From NCBI GenBank assembly GCA_910584265.1, contig CAJTZE010000023.1:1-53347 (forward strand): a stretch of 53,347 nt of DNA, written 5' to 3'. The translations under genes and the position numbers were made by a program. Positions within the stretch are counted from its first letter, which is position 1. The number at the start of each line of letters is the position of its first letter. This DNA comes from an uncultured Dorea sp. (GTDB taxonomy: Bacteria; Bacillota; Clostridia; Lachnospirales; Lachnospiraceae). The notes beneath the pieces were generated by a model, which saw only the letters and a list, made by a program, of their open reading frames with translations, searched no databases and was not told where the DNA came from. Below, piece by piece: positions 31,558-39,797 of the stretch.

Positions 31558-33171
31558 ATGTCAGAAGTTAAGCATACAAGCGGAAATTCTGGTTTGGCAC
31601 CGGTTGCGGCATCAGTGATGGATGCGAGAATCGCAAAAAAGAGTGCGCAGCTGGAAGCCGGGCAGGTGTTGATTGCAGAGGCGGCAAAGCAGACGGCGCA
31701 GGCCAGACAGAAAATGGAGCAGGAACGCGCGGAAAGAGCGGCGGAAAAGGATGCTGAGAAGGAGAGGCAGGAGGACAAGAAGGATACATCGGAGCTGTCT
31801 AAGCAGAGTAAATGGTTTGGAATAGAGGGGAAGCTTCCGGAGAATATAGATATAAGATGGACCCTTGAGATGATGAAGGAGCTGTGGGAGGAATTTCAGC
31901 AGTGGATACCGGTAAAGGATCAGAATTTATCCGCACAGCTGGAGGAATTATCGAAGCTTTATCTAAAGCTTCTGGAGGCAATCCTGACGCATACGATGGG
32001 TGAAGAGCAGGCGGCACAGGCGGAACGACTGAATGCAGTACTTGCGGAGAAATTGAATCTTCTGCTGGAGACGGAGCTGAAGGATTTGAAGCAGCTTCTG
32101 GAGCAGGCAGGACAGAAGGATACTCTGGATCTTGTTAAGGCCAGTGTATACAGGCAGACAACAGGGGAGTCGATATCCGGCAGGGCGGCTTCCAGATTCT
32201 ATGCACAGGGAAATACGGCTTCTGGCAGAAGTTCCCGCTATTTTATGCCGGAATCATCGGGATCAGGAATAAGCCGGAGCACGGCCCGGGGCAGTACCTA
32301 TGTGCAGACGGCATCAGGAGTGGAAGAGGGAAGGATATACAAGCTGACAGACGGCAGAAGCGTTCAGATGAATCAGGCATTTGATGCCCAGCGGAAAGCA
32401 GAAGAGCTGCAGGTGAGCCAGAGAGGGAGAATCCTGGGCGGAACAGACGGTCTGGGTACGGGAGATATATCAGGAGGAAAGCCGGGACTTACAGGAAAGG
32501 AGCTTGCAGAAGCGAATCAGCTTGCGGCTCATATCAATGGAAGCGGCAATCTGCTGAAGAATTCCGGCATCAACGCACAAAATGATGAGGTGCGGGGCCT
32601 TGTGGCGGCTATTACGAATATAAAGGGGCAGGTCTATGCGGCAAATGCCGGAAAAAATAACAGCATGGTGACACCCTTGAGGAATGCCATTAATCAGATG
32701 GTGGATTATTATCTTTCCCAGAAGGGTATATATAAAGTATACTACTATACAACTAACGCATATGAAAGGACGAAAAACCCGCAGAAGGCTATAGAGGAAG
32801 GGCTGGAATATGCGTATCGGTTGTTTATGGAAAAGAAAGCAGATGAGGCATACCGCATGCAGGAAGCCTATTCCGACAGGGCAGGCTTTTTCCAGATGCT
32901 CCTGCGGGGACAGGCAATGCAGGCAGACCTGATAAAGGGAATGCGGCTTCTGGAGAATAACTGGCGTGAATTTTTACGTTCCATCGGAGAGAATGAAAAG
33001 AGGGGAATTGCGCTGCGGATGCAGAGATACAGTCCATGGGGACTATTAGCAGAACCGGAAGGATTTAAGAAAAAAGCAAAGGAGAAAAATGACAGGACAA
33101 TCCTGATAGAAGCGGCATGCATAGCAGTAGTGGTGATTGTCTTCATTTGTTACCGTATATTTTTTGGATAA
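31558..33171 (+). CDS. Hypothetical tail-anchored coiled-coil protein
   Basis: The 537-residue protein has an Ala/Glu/Lys-rich N-terminal coiled coil (about 20-80), a helical region (about 95-190) and a Ser/Gly-rich low-complexity segment (about 200-260). A helical domain (about 315-500) contains G-S-G-N-L-L-K-N-S-G and A-Y-R-L-F-M-E-K-K-A-D-E-A. A single hydrophobic helix follows at the very C-terminus (about 515-535: I-L-I-E-A-A-C-I-A-V-V-V-I-V-F-I). There is no N-terminal signal, so it would be anchored by its tail with the bulk in the cytoplasm. No family was recognised. It has its own terminator. Confidence 0.65.
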   Translation: MSEVKHTSGNSGLAPVAASVMDARIAKKSAQLEAGQVLIAEAAKQTAQARQKMEQERAERAAEKDAEKERQEDKKDTSELSKQSKWFGIEGKLPENIDIRWTLEMMKELWEEFQQWIPVKDQNLSAQLEELSKLYLKLLEAILTHTMGEEQAAQAERLNAVLAEKLNLLLETELKDLKQLLEQAGQKDTLDLVKASVYRQTTGESISGRAASRFYAQGNTASGRSSRYFMPESSGSGISRSTARGSTYVQTASGVEEGRIYKLTDGRSVQMNQAFDAQRKAEELQVSQRGRILGGTDGLGTGDISGGKPGLTGKELAEANQLAAHINGSGNLLKNSGINAQNDEVRGLVAAITNIKGQVYAANAGKNNSMVTPLRNAINQMVDYYLSQKGIYKVYYYTTNAYERTKNPQKAIEEGLEYAYRLFMEKKADEAYRMQEAYSDRAGFFQMLLRGQAMQADLIKGMRLLENNWREFLRSIGENEKRGIALRMQRYSPWGLLAEPEGFKKKAKEKNDRTILIEAACIAVVVIVFICYRIFFG

Positions 33172-33172
33172 A

Positions 33173-33200
33173 AACGCCTGAAAGAAAAGGGCGTTTTTTT
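33173..33200 (+). terminator. Terminator after the tail-anchored protein gene
   Basis: AAAACGCC pairs with GGGCGTTTT around a short A-rich loop, followed by seven T residues, just after the stop at 33171. Confidence 0.8.
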
Positions 33201-33201
33201 A

Positions 33202-33230
33202 AACTTTGTTTAAGGATTGTCTGCTATACT
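33202..33230 (+). promoter_or_regulatory. Promoter of the two-component/VTC operon
   Basis: A good -10 box TATACT lies at 33225-33230 with a poor -35 region (AACTTT, 33202-33207). A strong -10 with a weak -35 is typical of promoters that need an activator, such as the response regulator encoded next. Confidence 0.45.
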
Positions 33231-33264
33231 AAGCAGGAAACAAAAAGAAAAGGGAGAGAAAGCC

Positions 33265-33942
33265 ATGCGTTTATTACTGGCAGAGGATGAAAAGGCGCTG
33301 TCTAAGGCGCTGACAACGATTTTAAAGCATAACCACTATTCCGTGGATGCGGTGTACAATGGGCAGGATGCGCTGGATTATCTTGTGACGGATATTTATG
33401 ACGGTGTGATTCTTGATATTATGATGCCGAAGGTGGATGGGATTACCGTTTTAAAGAAGATACGCGCTGAGGGGAACCGGGTTCCGGTCTTGATGCTGAC
33501 AGCCAAATCAGAGGTTGATGACCGTGTACTGGGCCTGGACTGCGGAGCAGATGATTATCTGACAAAACCATTTGCGGCGAAGGAGCTGCTTGCAAGGATC
33601 CGTGTTATGACGAGACGGCAGCTGGAGACTGTGGATACAGTACTTTCCTTTGCGGATATCAGCCTTAACAGAGCCACGTTTGAACTGGCTTCGGGTGAAT
33701 CGTTCCTCCGCCTGGCAAATAAAGAATTTCAAATGATGGAACTGCTTCTTGAACGCCCCGGACAGGTGATTTCTACGGAGAGGTTTATGGAGAAAATGTG
33801 GGGCTATGACAGCGATGCGGAGCTGAATGTGGTCTGGGTTTATATCTCGTATCTCCGGAAAAAGCTGAATATGCTGAATGCCGGGGTGCGTCTTAAAGTG
33901 GTGAGAAATGCAGGGTATCTGCTGGAGGTTTCCCATGATTAA
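33265..33942 (+). CDS. OmpR/PhoB-family response regulator
   Basis: The 225-residue protein has a receiver (phospho-acceptor Asp 51 in V-I-L-D-I-M-M-P-K; Thr in M-L-T-A-K; Lys in L-T-K-P-F). A winged-helix DNA-binding domain spans about 130-222 (L-A-N-K-E-F-Q-M-M-E-L-L-L, V-W-V-Y-I-S-Y-L-R-K-K-L). The ATG at 33265 follows GGGAGAG. Its stop lies 8 bases inside the kinase gene, so expression is coupled. Confidence 0.92.
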   Translation: MRLLLAEDEKALSKALTTILKHNHYSVDAVYNGQDALDYLVTDIYDGVILDIMMPKVDGITVLKKIRAEGNRVPVLMLTAKSEVDDRVLGLDCGADDYLTKPFAAKELLARIRVMTRRQLETVDTVLSFADISLNRATFELASGESFLRLANKEFQMMELLLERPGQVISTERFMEKMWGYDSDAELNVVWVYISYLRKKLNMLNAGVRLKVVRNAGYLLEVSHD

Positions 33943-35155
33943 ACGGCTGCGTCGGAAATTTATCGTGATTACGATGTGCTCGATCCTGACTGTTCTTGGC
34001 GGGATTATCGGAGGCATTAATATTGCGAATTATATCAGCATCAATCAGAGGGCAGATGAGAAGCTGGATTTGCTCGTAGAAAACCAAGGCAGATTTCCAC
34101 CTATGGAAGGGGAGCTGGAGAAGAAGCTCCTTCCCGCCGGCATGTCCCCGGAGGTTCCTTTTGAAACCCGGTATTTTACGGTTGTCCTTAATAATGAAAA
34201 TATGGCGGTATCGGCGGATATTGGACGGATTGCAGCCATTTCTAGGCAGACAGCGGAGGAATATGCGGTAATACTACAGGAGAAGGGGAAGAAGGAAGGC
34301 TTTGAGGGGCAGTATAAATACCGGGCAGTCACTGTGGATGGGGGCATAATGTATGTGTTTCTGGACTGCGGGCGCGAGCTGTCAACCTTCTATTCCTTTC
34401 TCGCTATGAGCCTTTTGATCAGTGTATGCGGCCTTTTGTTAGTGTTTGCGCTGGTGCTGTTTTTTTCAAAGCTGGCAGTGGGTCCGTTTGCGGAAAGCTA
34501 TGAGAAACAGAAGCGGTTTATTACAGATGCGAGCCATGAGATCAAGACGCCTCTTACGATTATTGATGCCAATGCAGAGGTGCTTGAGATGGAAAATGGG
34601 GAAAATGAGTGGACGGCAGGGATTAAGGCTCAGGTGGGGCGTTTGACGGCGCTTACGGAGAAGCTGGTATTTCTATCGCGGATGGATGAAGAGCATGCCA
34701 AGATTCAGGTGACAGAATTTTCGCTCTCGGATGTGGCTGCGGAAACGATACAGTCCTTTGAGGCTGTTGCAGAGACGCGGGGGAAAAAACTTCAGGCAGA
34801 GGTTCCGCCGGAAATTTTCGTTTATGGAGATGAATCTATGATCCGGCAGATGCTTTCACTCCTGTTAGATAATGCGGTAAAGTATTCCAGTGAAAACGGC
34901 ACGATAAGGTTCTGTCTTCGGAAGCCGGGTAAGCATGTGGAGATTATTTTATGGAATACGGTATCGGAAATCCGGCAGGGAAATTTAGATATTCTTTTTG
35001 AGCGGTTTTACCGTCCGGATTCCTCACGTAATTCCGAGACAGGAGGGTATGGGATCGGGCTGTCGGCGGCAAAAGCGGTGGTAACGGCGCATAAAGGAAA
35101 AATCCATGCTCGGAGCGGGGACGGGAAGTCTATCGAATTTCGGATTGTATTATGA
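33935..35155 (+). CDS. Sensor histidine kinase (HisKA/HATPase)
   Basis: The 406-residue protein has a first membrane helix (about 11-33), an extracytoplasmic loop of about 115 residues, a second helix (about 150-175) and HisKA with D-A-S-H-E-I-K-T-P (His near 198). HATPase motifs are L-L-L-D-N-A-V-K-Y and G-Y-G-I-G-L-S. No HAMP domain is evident. It overlaps the regulator gene by 8 bases and pairs with it. The downstream VTC/DUF4956/beta-solenoid genes follow closely and are probably in the same transcript. Confidence 0.9.
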   Translation: MIKRLRRKFIVITMCSILTVLGGIIGGINIANYISINQRADEKLDLLVENQGRFPPMEGELEKKLLPAGMSPEVPFETRYFTVVLNNENMAVSADIGRIAAISRQTAEEYAVILQEKGKKEGFEGQYKYRAVTVDGGIMYVFLDCGRELSTFYSFLAMSLLISVCGLLLVFALVLFFSKLAVGPFAESYEKQKRFITDASHEIKTPLTIIDANAEVLEMENGENEWTAGIKAQVGRLTALTEKLVFLSRMDEEHAKIQVTEFSLSDVAAETIQSFEAVAETRGKKLQAEVPPEIFVYGDESMIRQMLSLLLDNAVKYSSENGTIRFCLRKPGKHVEIILWNTVSEIRQGNLDILFERFYRPDSSRNSETGGYGIGLSAAKAVVTAHKGKIHARSGDGKSIEFRIVL

Positions 35156-35172
35156 ATGATCGGAGGTAATTT

Positions 35173-35886
35173 ATGGATATTCAGAATGTATTTAAACGGT
35201 ATGAGATAAAATATATGATTTCGCGGGCGCAGCAGGAGCGGATCCTGCGGGGAATGGAAGCGTATATGACAGGAGATGAGTATGGGCGCAGCACAATCTG
35301 CAATCTGTATTTTGACACGTCCAGCTATCTTCTGATACGGCGTTCTCTGGAGCATCCGGTCTATAAGGAGAAGCTGAGGCTCCGGAGTTATGGCACGGCA
35401 AAGCCGGATGGCCTGGTATTTATGGAACTGAAAAAGAAATACCAGTCGGTGGTCTACAAACGCCGGATTGGAATAACCGAGCGGGAGGCGGTGAGCTGTC
35501 TGCAGGGCAGGGCGCAGCTTGCGGATACACAGATTGGAAAGGAGCTGGATTATTTTCTCCGGCAGTATCAGTATCCTGAGCCGGCGGTATTTCTCTCGTA
35601 TGAAAGAGAAGCGTTCTATGCTGAGGATGACCGGGAATTTCGGGTGACCTTTGATGAAAAAATCCTCTGGCGGGACTCGGATCTGTCGCTTTGCTCCGGG
35701 GCCTATGGTACGCCGGTTCTTGGGGAGGATGAGGTACTGATGGAGATTAAGACCGGTATCGCTATTCCGCTGTGGATGACAGCGCTGCTTACAGAAAATC
35801 ATATTTATAAAACATCGTTTTCAAAATATGGAACGGTATACAAGACTATTTATGAGAATCAAATGGGAGGGATCTGTTATGCCTGA
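35173..35886 (+). CDS. VTC-domain polyphosphate-polymerase-like protein
   Basis: The 237-residue protein has the VTC (CYTH-like tunnel) domain: F-K-R-Y-E-I-K-Y, N-L-Y-F-D-T, K-L-R-L-R-S-Y, F-M-E-L-K-K-K-Y, V-Y-K-R-R and M-E-I-K-T. These basic and acidic residues line the tunnel that handles triphosphate or polyphosphate in VTC4. In Firmicutes such genes recur beside DUF4956 and CotH or carbohydrate-binding proteins, as here. The bacterial role is not firmly known. It starts 17 bases after the kinase and overlaps the next gene by 8 bases. Confidence 0.87.
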   Translation: MDIQNVFKRYEIKYMISRAQQERILRGMEAYMTGDEYGRSTICNLYFDTSSYLLIRRSLEHPVYKEKLRLRSYGTAKPDGLVFMELKKKYQSVVYKRRIGITEREAVSCLQGRAQLADTQIGKELDYFLRQYQYPEPAVFLSYEREAFYAEDDREFRVTFDEKILWRDSDLSLCSGAYGTPVLGEDEVLMEIKTGIAIPLWMTALLTENHIYKTSFSKYGTVYKTIYENQMGGICYA

Positions 35887-36574
35887 TACAATATTTGAAG
35901 GGATTTTTGATAATGGGGGAGTGACGGTCATTGCGGTATCGGACTTCCTTGTCTGCATGGGGGTATCGCTGGTAATCGGCGTATTTCTCGCGCTGGTTTA
36001 TACATATAAGAGCCGTTATACGAAGAGCTTCGTGATAACGCTTGCAATTCTTCCGGCGGTGGTCTGCGTAGTGATCATGATGGTAAATGGAAATGTTGGA
36101 ACGGGAGTTGCAGTGGCAGGAGCCTTCAGTCTGGTGCGGTTTCGTTCTGCACCGGGAACAGCGAAGGAAATCGGGACGATTTTTCTTGCAATGGGCGCGG
36201 GGCTGATGGCAGGAATGGGATATCTGGGGTACGCGGTATTATTCTCCCTGCTGCTGGGGGTTGTGATGCTGTTTTATCAGAAAATCGGCCTTGGAGAGAC
36301 GAGGCGGGCGGCAAGAGAGAAAACCCTGCATATTACAATACCGGAGGATTTGGATTACACAGAGGTGTTTGACGATCTGCTGGAGAAATATACAAGCGCA
36401 GCGGAGGTGGTTTCGGTGAAAACCACGAATATGGGGAGTTTATTTAAATTGACTTACCAGATTACATTAAAAAATGTACTAGAAGAAAAGGAGCTGATCG
36501 ACGCCCTGCGGTGCAGGAACGGCAATCTGGAAATCAGCATCACCAGACAGGAGGCGGCAGTATATGAATTGTAG
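35879..36574 (+). CDS. DUF4956 membrane protein
   Basis: The 231-residue protein has four hydrophobic segments (about 18-40, 48-70, 95-113 and 115-140) with the family signature G-A-F-S-L-V-R-F-R-S-A-P-G-T-A-K-E-I-G. A cytoplasmic C-terminal domain follows (about 150-231; ferredoxin-like pattern). DUF4956 proteins are consistently paired with VTC-domain proteins. The ATG at 35879 follows GGGAGGG and overlaps the VTC stop. Overlap with the next gene is 11 bases, so three successive genes are translationally coupled. Confidence 0.88.
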   Translation: MPDTIFEGIFDNGGVTVIAVSDFLVCMGVSLVIGVFLALVYTYKSRYTKSFVITLAILPAVVCVVIMMVNGNVGTGVAVAGAFSLVRFRSAPGTAKEIGTIFLAMGAGLMAGMGYLGYAVLFSLLLGVVMLFYQKIGLGETRRAAREKTLHITIPEDLDYTEVFDDLLEKYTSAAEVVSVKTTNMGSLFKLTYQITLKNVLEEKELIDALRCRNGNLEISITRQEAAVYEL

Positions 36575-38174
36575 AAAAAGGGTATTTTTTGGAACGGCGG
36601 TATCCATAGCCTGCATTTTCCTGACAGCGGGATGTACTTCCTCCGGGAAGGAAACTAGCGCGGGGAACACAGAATCCGGCTCCGGCGCGGTGGATATAAG
36701 CGAGATGTTTACCAGCCGGGATATGGATTTTACATACGAGGAGGACAGAGCGGTTAAGATAGAATTGAGTGATGAGGGAAGCTGCTGTGATTCCGGAGGA
36801 GTGGAGATGTCAGATTCGGCGGTCACGATTCTTAAGGAGGGAACCTATATTTTATCCGGGAGCCTTAAGGAGGGGCAGATTATTGTGGATGCTGCGGACA
36901 CAGCTAAGCTTCAGCTTGTGCTTGATGATGCCGCGGTTAACTGCAGCACCAGTGCGGCGCTGTACATAAGACAGGCGGATAAGGTTTTTGTTACATTGGC
37001 GGATGGGTCGGAAAATCATTTGTCCAATCAGGAGGATTTTATTGCAATAGATGATAATAATGTGGATGCAGTTATTTTTTCCAAAGGGGATCTGACCTTA
37101 AATGGGACTGGAAGCTTAAGTATTTCGGCGGCATACGGGCATGGAATCGTTTCCAAGGATGATCTGGCGCTTACCGGAGGAAATTATCAGATTACGGCGG
37201 CCAGCCATGCTCTGTCAGGAAAAGACAGTGTACGGATTGCGGCGGGAAATTTTCGGTTAAATGCAGGAAAGGATGGGATACAGGCAGATTATGGTACGGA
37301 GACAGAAGAGGCTTCGGATGACGGAAGCAAGGGATTTATCTATATTTCCGGGGGAGAATTTCAGATCACGGCAGGGGATGACGGAATGCAGGCATCGTCC
37401 TTAGCGCAGATAGCAGACGGGAAATACCGGATTGGGGCTGTAGACGACGGGATCCATGCAGATGCAGAGGCTTCTGTCCATAGAGGCGAGCTGACAATTT
37501 CAGAATGCTATGAAGGAATTGAAGGACAAACAGTGGCAATAACAGGCGGAATCATTTCGATTATATCGGAAGACGACGGGCTGAATGCGGCTGGGGGAAA
37601 TGACCAGAGCAGCTTCGCCGGGGGGCAGAGGGAAGATCCGTTTGCGGTGGATGAGGACAGCGAGATCCGGATATCAGGAGGAACAATTACCATTAATGCA
37701 TCCGGCGATGGGATTGATTCCAATGGAAATCTATATGTATCCGGCGGGGAAATTTACGTATCCGGCCCGGAAAATGACGGCAACGGTGCGCTGGATTATG
37801 CAGGAGAAGCGCAGATAACCGGAGGACTTGTTGTTGCGGCAGGCGGAAGCGGGATGGCGCAGAATTTTGGCGAAGGCTCTTCTCAAGGGACAATGCTGGT
37901 GAATCTGTCTGAATGGACGGAAGGGACTGCGGTGCTTACGGACAGCTCCGGGGCAGAGGTGATATCCTGCACCCCGGAAAAGAGATATAATTCTATTTTG
38001 ATCAGCACACCGCAGATACAGCAGGGAGAAACCTATATTTTAACTGCCGGGGGGCAGGAGAATACCGTAGAGATGGCCGGGCTGGTCTATGGATCAGGAG
38101 GCATGGGAGGCGGTATGGGCGCACCCGGGCGTGGAGGGAGACAAGAAGGCATGGAAGGAAAACCGATGTTTTAG
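36564..38174 (+). CDS. Beta-solenoid carbohydrate-binding-domain lipoprotein
   Basis: The 536-residue product has a lipoprotein signal (lipobox L-T-A-G-C near residue 24). A long right-handed beta-helix-like region with repeated I-S-G-G-x-x-x-I and D-D-G-I/M-x-A turns (about 95-430) resembles the carbohydrate-binding domain family typified by Clostridium thermocellum Cthe_2159. The end is Gly/Arg-rich (G-G-M-G-G-G-M-G-A-P-G-R-G-G-R). The many D-D-G turns may bind calcium and acidic polysaccharide. As the last gene of the kinase/VTC operon, it is probably the exported effector of that system. Confidence 0.83.
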   Translation: MNCRKRVFFGTAVSIACIFLTAGCTSSGKETSAGNTESGSGAVDISEMFTSRDMDFTYEEDRAVKIELSDEGSCCDSGGVEMSDSAVTILKEGTYILSGSLKEGQIIVDAADTAKLQLVLDDAAVNCSTSAALYIRQADKVFVTLADGSENHLSNQEDFIAIDDNNVDAVIFSKGDLTLNGTGSLSISAAYGHGIVSKDDLALTGGNYQITAASHALSGKDSVRIAAGNFRLNAGKDGIQADYGTETEEASDDGSKGFIYISGGEFQITAGDDGMQASSLAQIADGKYRIGAVDDGIHADAEASVHRGELTISECYEGIEGQTVAITGGIISIISEDDGLNAAGGNDQSSFAGGQREDPFAVDEDSEIRISGGTITINASGDGIDSNGNLYVSGGEIYVSGPENDGNGALDYAGEAQITGGLVVAAGGSGMAQNFGEGSSQGTMLVNLSEWTEGTAVLTDSSGAEVISCTPEKRYNSILISTPQIQQGETYILTAGGQENTVEMAGLVYGSGGMGGGMGAPGRGGRQEGMEGKPMF

Positions 38175-38228
38175 TATTGGCAAGGGCCCGGACGGAGACA
38201 CATAGTGATTTGTTTGTAAAATAAGAAG

Positions 38229-38273
38229 CTGCCGCGTAAGAGTATGTTGTAAATATCTTGCGCGGCAGTTTTT
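38229..38273 (+). terminator. Terminator after the VTC/beta-solenoid operon
   Basis: CTGCCGCGTAAGA and TCTTGCGCGGCAG pair around a loop of about 15 bases, followed by TTTTT. Confidence 0.8.
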
Positions 38274-38336
38274 GTGACGGAGGAAACGGCTCTCTTTTAT
38301 ACAGTAAATGTAAATACATATATAACAATCAAATAA

Positions 38337-38410
38337 TTTGATTATCAAAAACCTTGACAATCAAAAAAAGAAGGTATATACTTTGGCATTGAAATAGTTT
38401 GCTAATCAAA
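38337..38410 (+). promoter_or_regulatory. fab operon promoter with FabT-type operators
   Basis: A consensus promoter TTGACA (38354-38359) and TATACT (38377-38382), spacing 17, is flanked by two FabT-like palindromes. TTTGATTATCAAA (38337-38349) is 5 bases upstream of the -35 box, and TTTGCTAATCAAA (38398-38410) lies in the early transcribed region. A half-site (ACAATCAAA) overlaps the -35 box. The first equals the core operator known for streptococcal FabT. The MarR/FabT-like gene at 47750 is the expected binder. Confidence 0.78.
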
Positions 38411-38434
38411 ATAATTATTCAAAGGAGAATCATA

Positions 38435-39394
38435 ATGACGGGAAGGATATGTGGAACAGGCTTCTGCGTACCAGAGCATGTGATGGATAATGAGGAGCTA
38501 TCCCGGATGGTGGACACCAGTGATGAATGGATCCGGGAGCGGACCGGGATTGAAAGACGCCGCATTATTACGGAAGAGACCACAGTGTCTATGGCTTCTA
38601 TGGCAGCAGAGAATGCATTGGAGGATGCAGGAATTTCCCCGGAACAGGTAGACCTGATCATTACAGCATCCATATCTTCAAATGTAATTCTTCCCTGTAC
38701 TTCCTGCGAGGTGCAGAAGGAAATTGGAGCCATAAGGGCGGCCTGCTTTGATATAAATGCGGCCTGCTGTGGTTTTCTGACAGCTTATCAGACGGCGCAG
38801 GCCTATATTGCGGCAGGAATATACCGTACCATTCTGGTTATAGGGAGTGAGAGTCTGTCGAAGCTGGCCGATTGGACGGACAGAGGAACCTGTATCCTGT
38901 TCGGCGACGGCGCCGGGGCGGCTGTGCTTACGGCAGGAGAAGGAAGGAGCTTTAGGGGCGTCCTGCATTCCGACGGCAGCAAGGGAAATGCCCTGACCTG
39001 CAGCGGCAAATTCTGGAAGAAAGACGAGAATGATACGGGATTTATGAAAATGGATGGAAGGGAAGTCTTTCAGTTTGCAGTAAAACGGGTACCGGAGGTC
39101 ATTCATGAGGTACTGGACTTAAATGACTGTGAGCTCGATGACATTGACTATTTTATTGTCCATCAGGCAAACCGCAGAATTATCGAGAGCGCAGCCAGAC
39201 GTCTGGGCGTGGATGCAGAGAAATTTCCCATAAACCTGCAGGAATACGGAAATACCTCATCTGCAAGCATTCCCATACTTCTGGATGAACTCAGAAGAAA
39301 TGGAATGCTGAGAAAAGGAAACCGGATCCTGCTGGCAGGCTTTGGTGCCGGCTTATCCTGGGGCGCCGGAATCTTAGATTGGACAATGGAATAA
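38435..39394 (+). CDS. fabH: 3-oxoacyl-ACP synthase III
   Basis: The 319-residue protein has the KAS III motif I-N-A-A-C-C-G-F (catalytic Cys 111, followed by a second Cys where Ser is usual), the His in V-H-Q-A-N-R-R and the Asn in G-N-T-S-S-A-S. It starts fatty-acid chains by condensing acetyl-CoA or a branched acyl-CoA with malonyl-ACP. The ATG at 38435 follows AAAGGAG. It is the first gene of the fab operon, placed directly behind the FabT-type operators. Confidence 0.94.
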   Translation: MTGRICGTGFCVPEHVMDNEELSRMVDTSDEWIRERTGIERRRIITEETTVSMASMAAENALEDAGISPEQVDLIITASISSNVILPCTSCEVQKEIGAIRAACFDINAACCGFLTAYQTAQAYIAAGIYRTILVIGSESLSKLADWTDRGTCILFGDGAGAAVLTAGEGRSFRGVLHSDGSKGNALTCSGKFWKKDENDTGFMKMDGREVFQFAVKRVPEVIHEVLDLNDCELDDIDYFIVHQANRRIIESAARRLGVDAEKFPINLQEYGNTSSASIPILLDELRRNGMLRKGNRILLAGFGAGLSWGAGILDWTME

Positions 39395-39473
39395 GCGGAA
39401 AAGGATTCAAATGCAGCAATTGCATTTTAATCAAAATAAAATCACACAGGTAAGTAAAAAAGGAGAGAAAAAT

Positions 39474-39698
39474 ATGTTAGAGAAAATTCAGGAAATGATC
39501 GCAGAGGCACTGGGAATAGAACAGGAAAAGGTAACAGCAGAGGCATCCTTCAAAGATGATCTGGGAGCTGATTCTCTGGACTTGTTTGAATTAGTAATGG
39601 CGCTGGAAGACGAATTCGGCGTAGAAATCCCGACAGAGGAATTAGAAGCCATGGCCACCGTCGGAGACGTCGTAAAATATATCGAACAGAATCAATAA
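39474..39698 (+). CDS. acpP: Acyl carrier protein
   Basis: The 74-residue acidic protein has the phosphopantetheine attachment motif G-A-D-S-L-D-L (Ser 34) and the usual four-helix length. The ATG at 39474 follows AAAGGAG. The reading from 39411 has no matching site. It carries growing acyl chains among the Fab enzymes encoded around it. Confidence 0.95.
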   Translation: MLEKIQEMIAEALGIEQEKVTAEASFKDDLGADSLDLFELVMALEDEFGVEIPTEELEAMATVGDVVKYIEQNQ

Positions 39699-39797
39699 GC
39701 GGCGGCATGCCCTTTCCGTGCCTGCCCTGCTTTGGTGATCTTGGCGGACATCGGCATACAGGAAACGGGAACACCCAACACTAGGAGGAGGATGAAT

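Noticed and set aside
37320..37760. CRISPR-like or tandem DNA repeat in the beta-solenoid gene
   Set aside because: The periodicity is at protein level (D-D-G and S-G-G turns) with diverged DNA, as expected for a solenoid fold.
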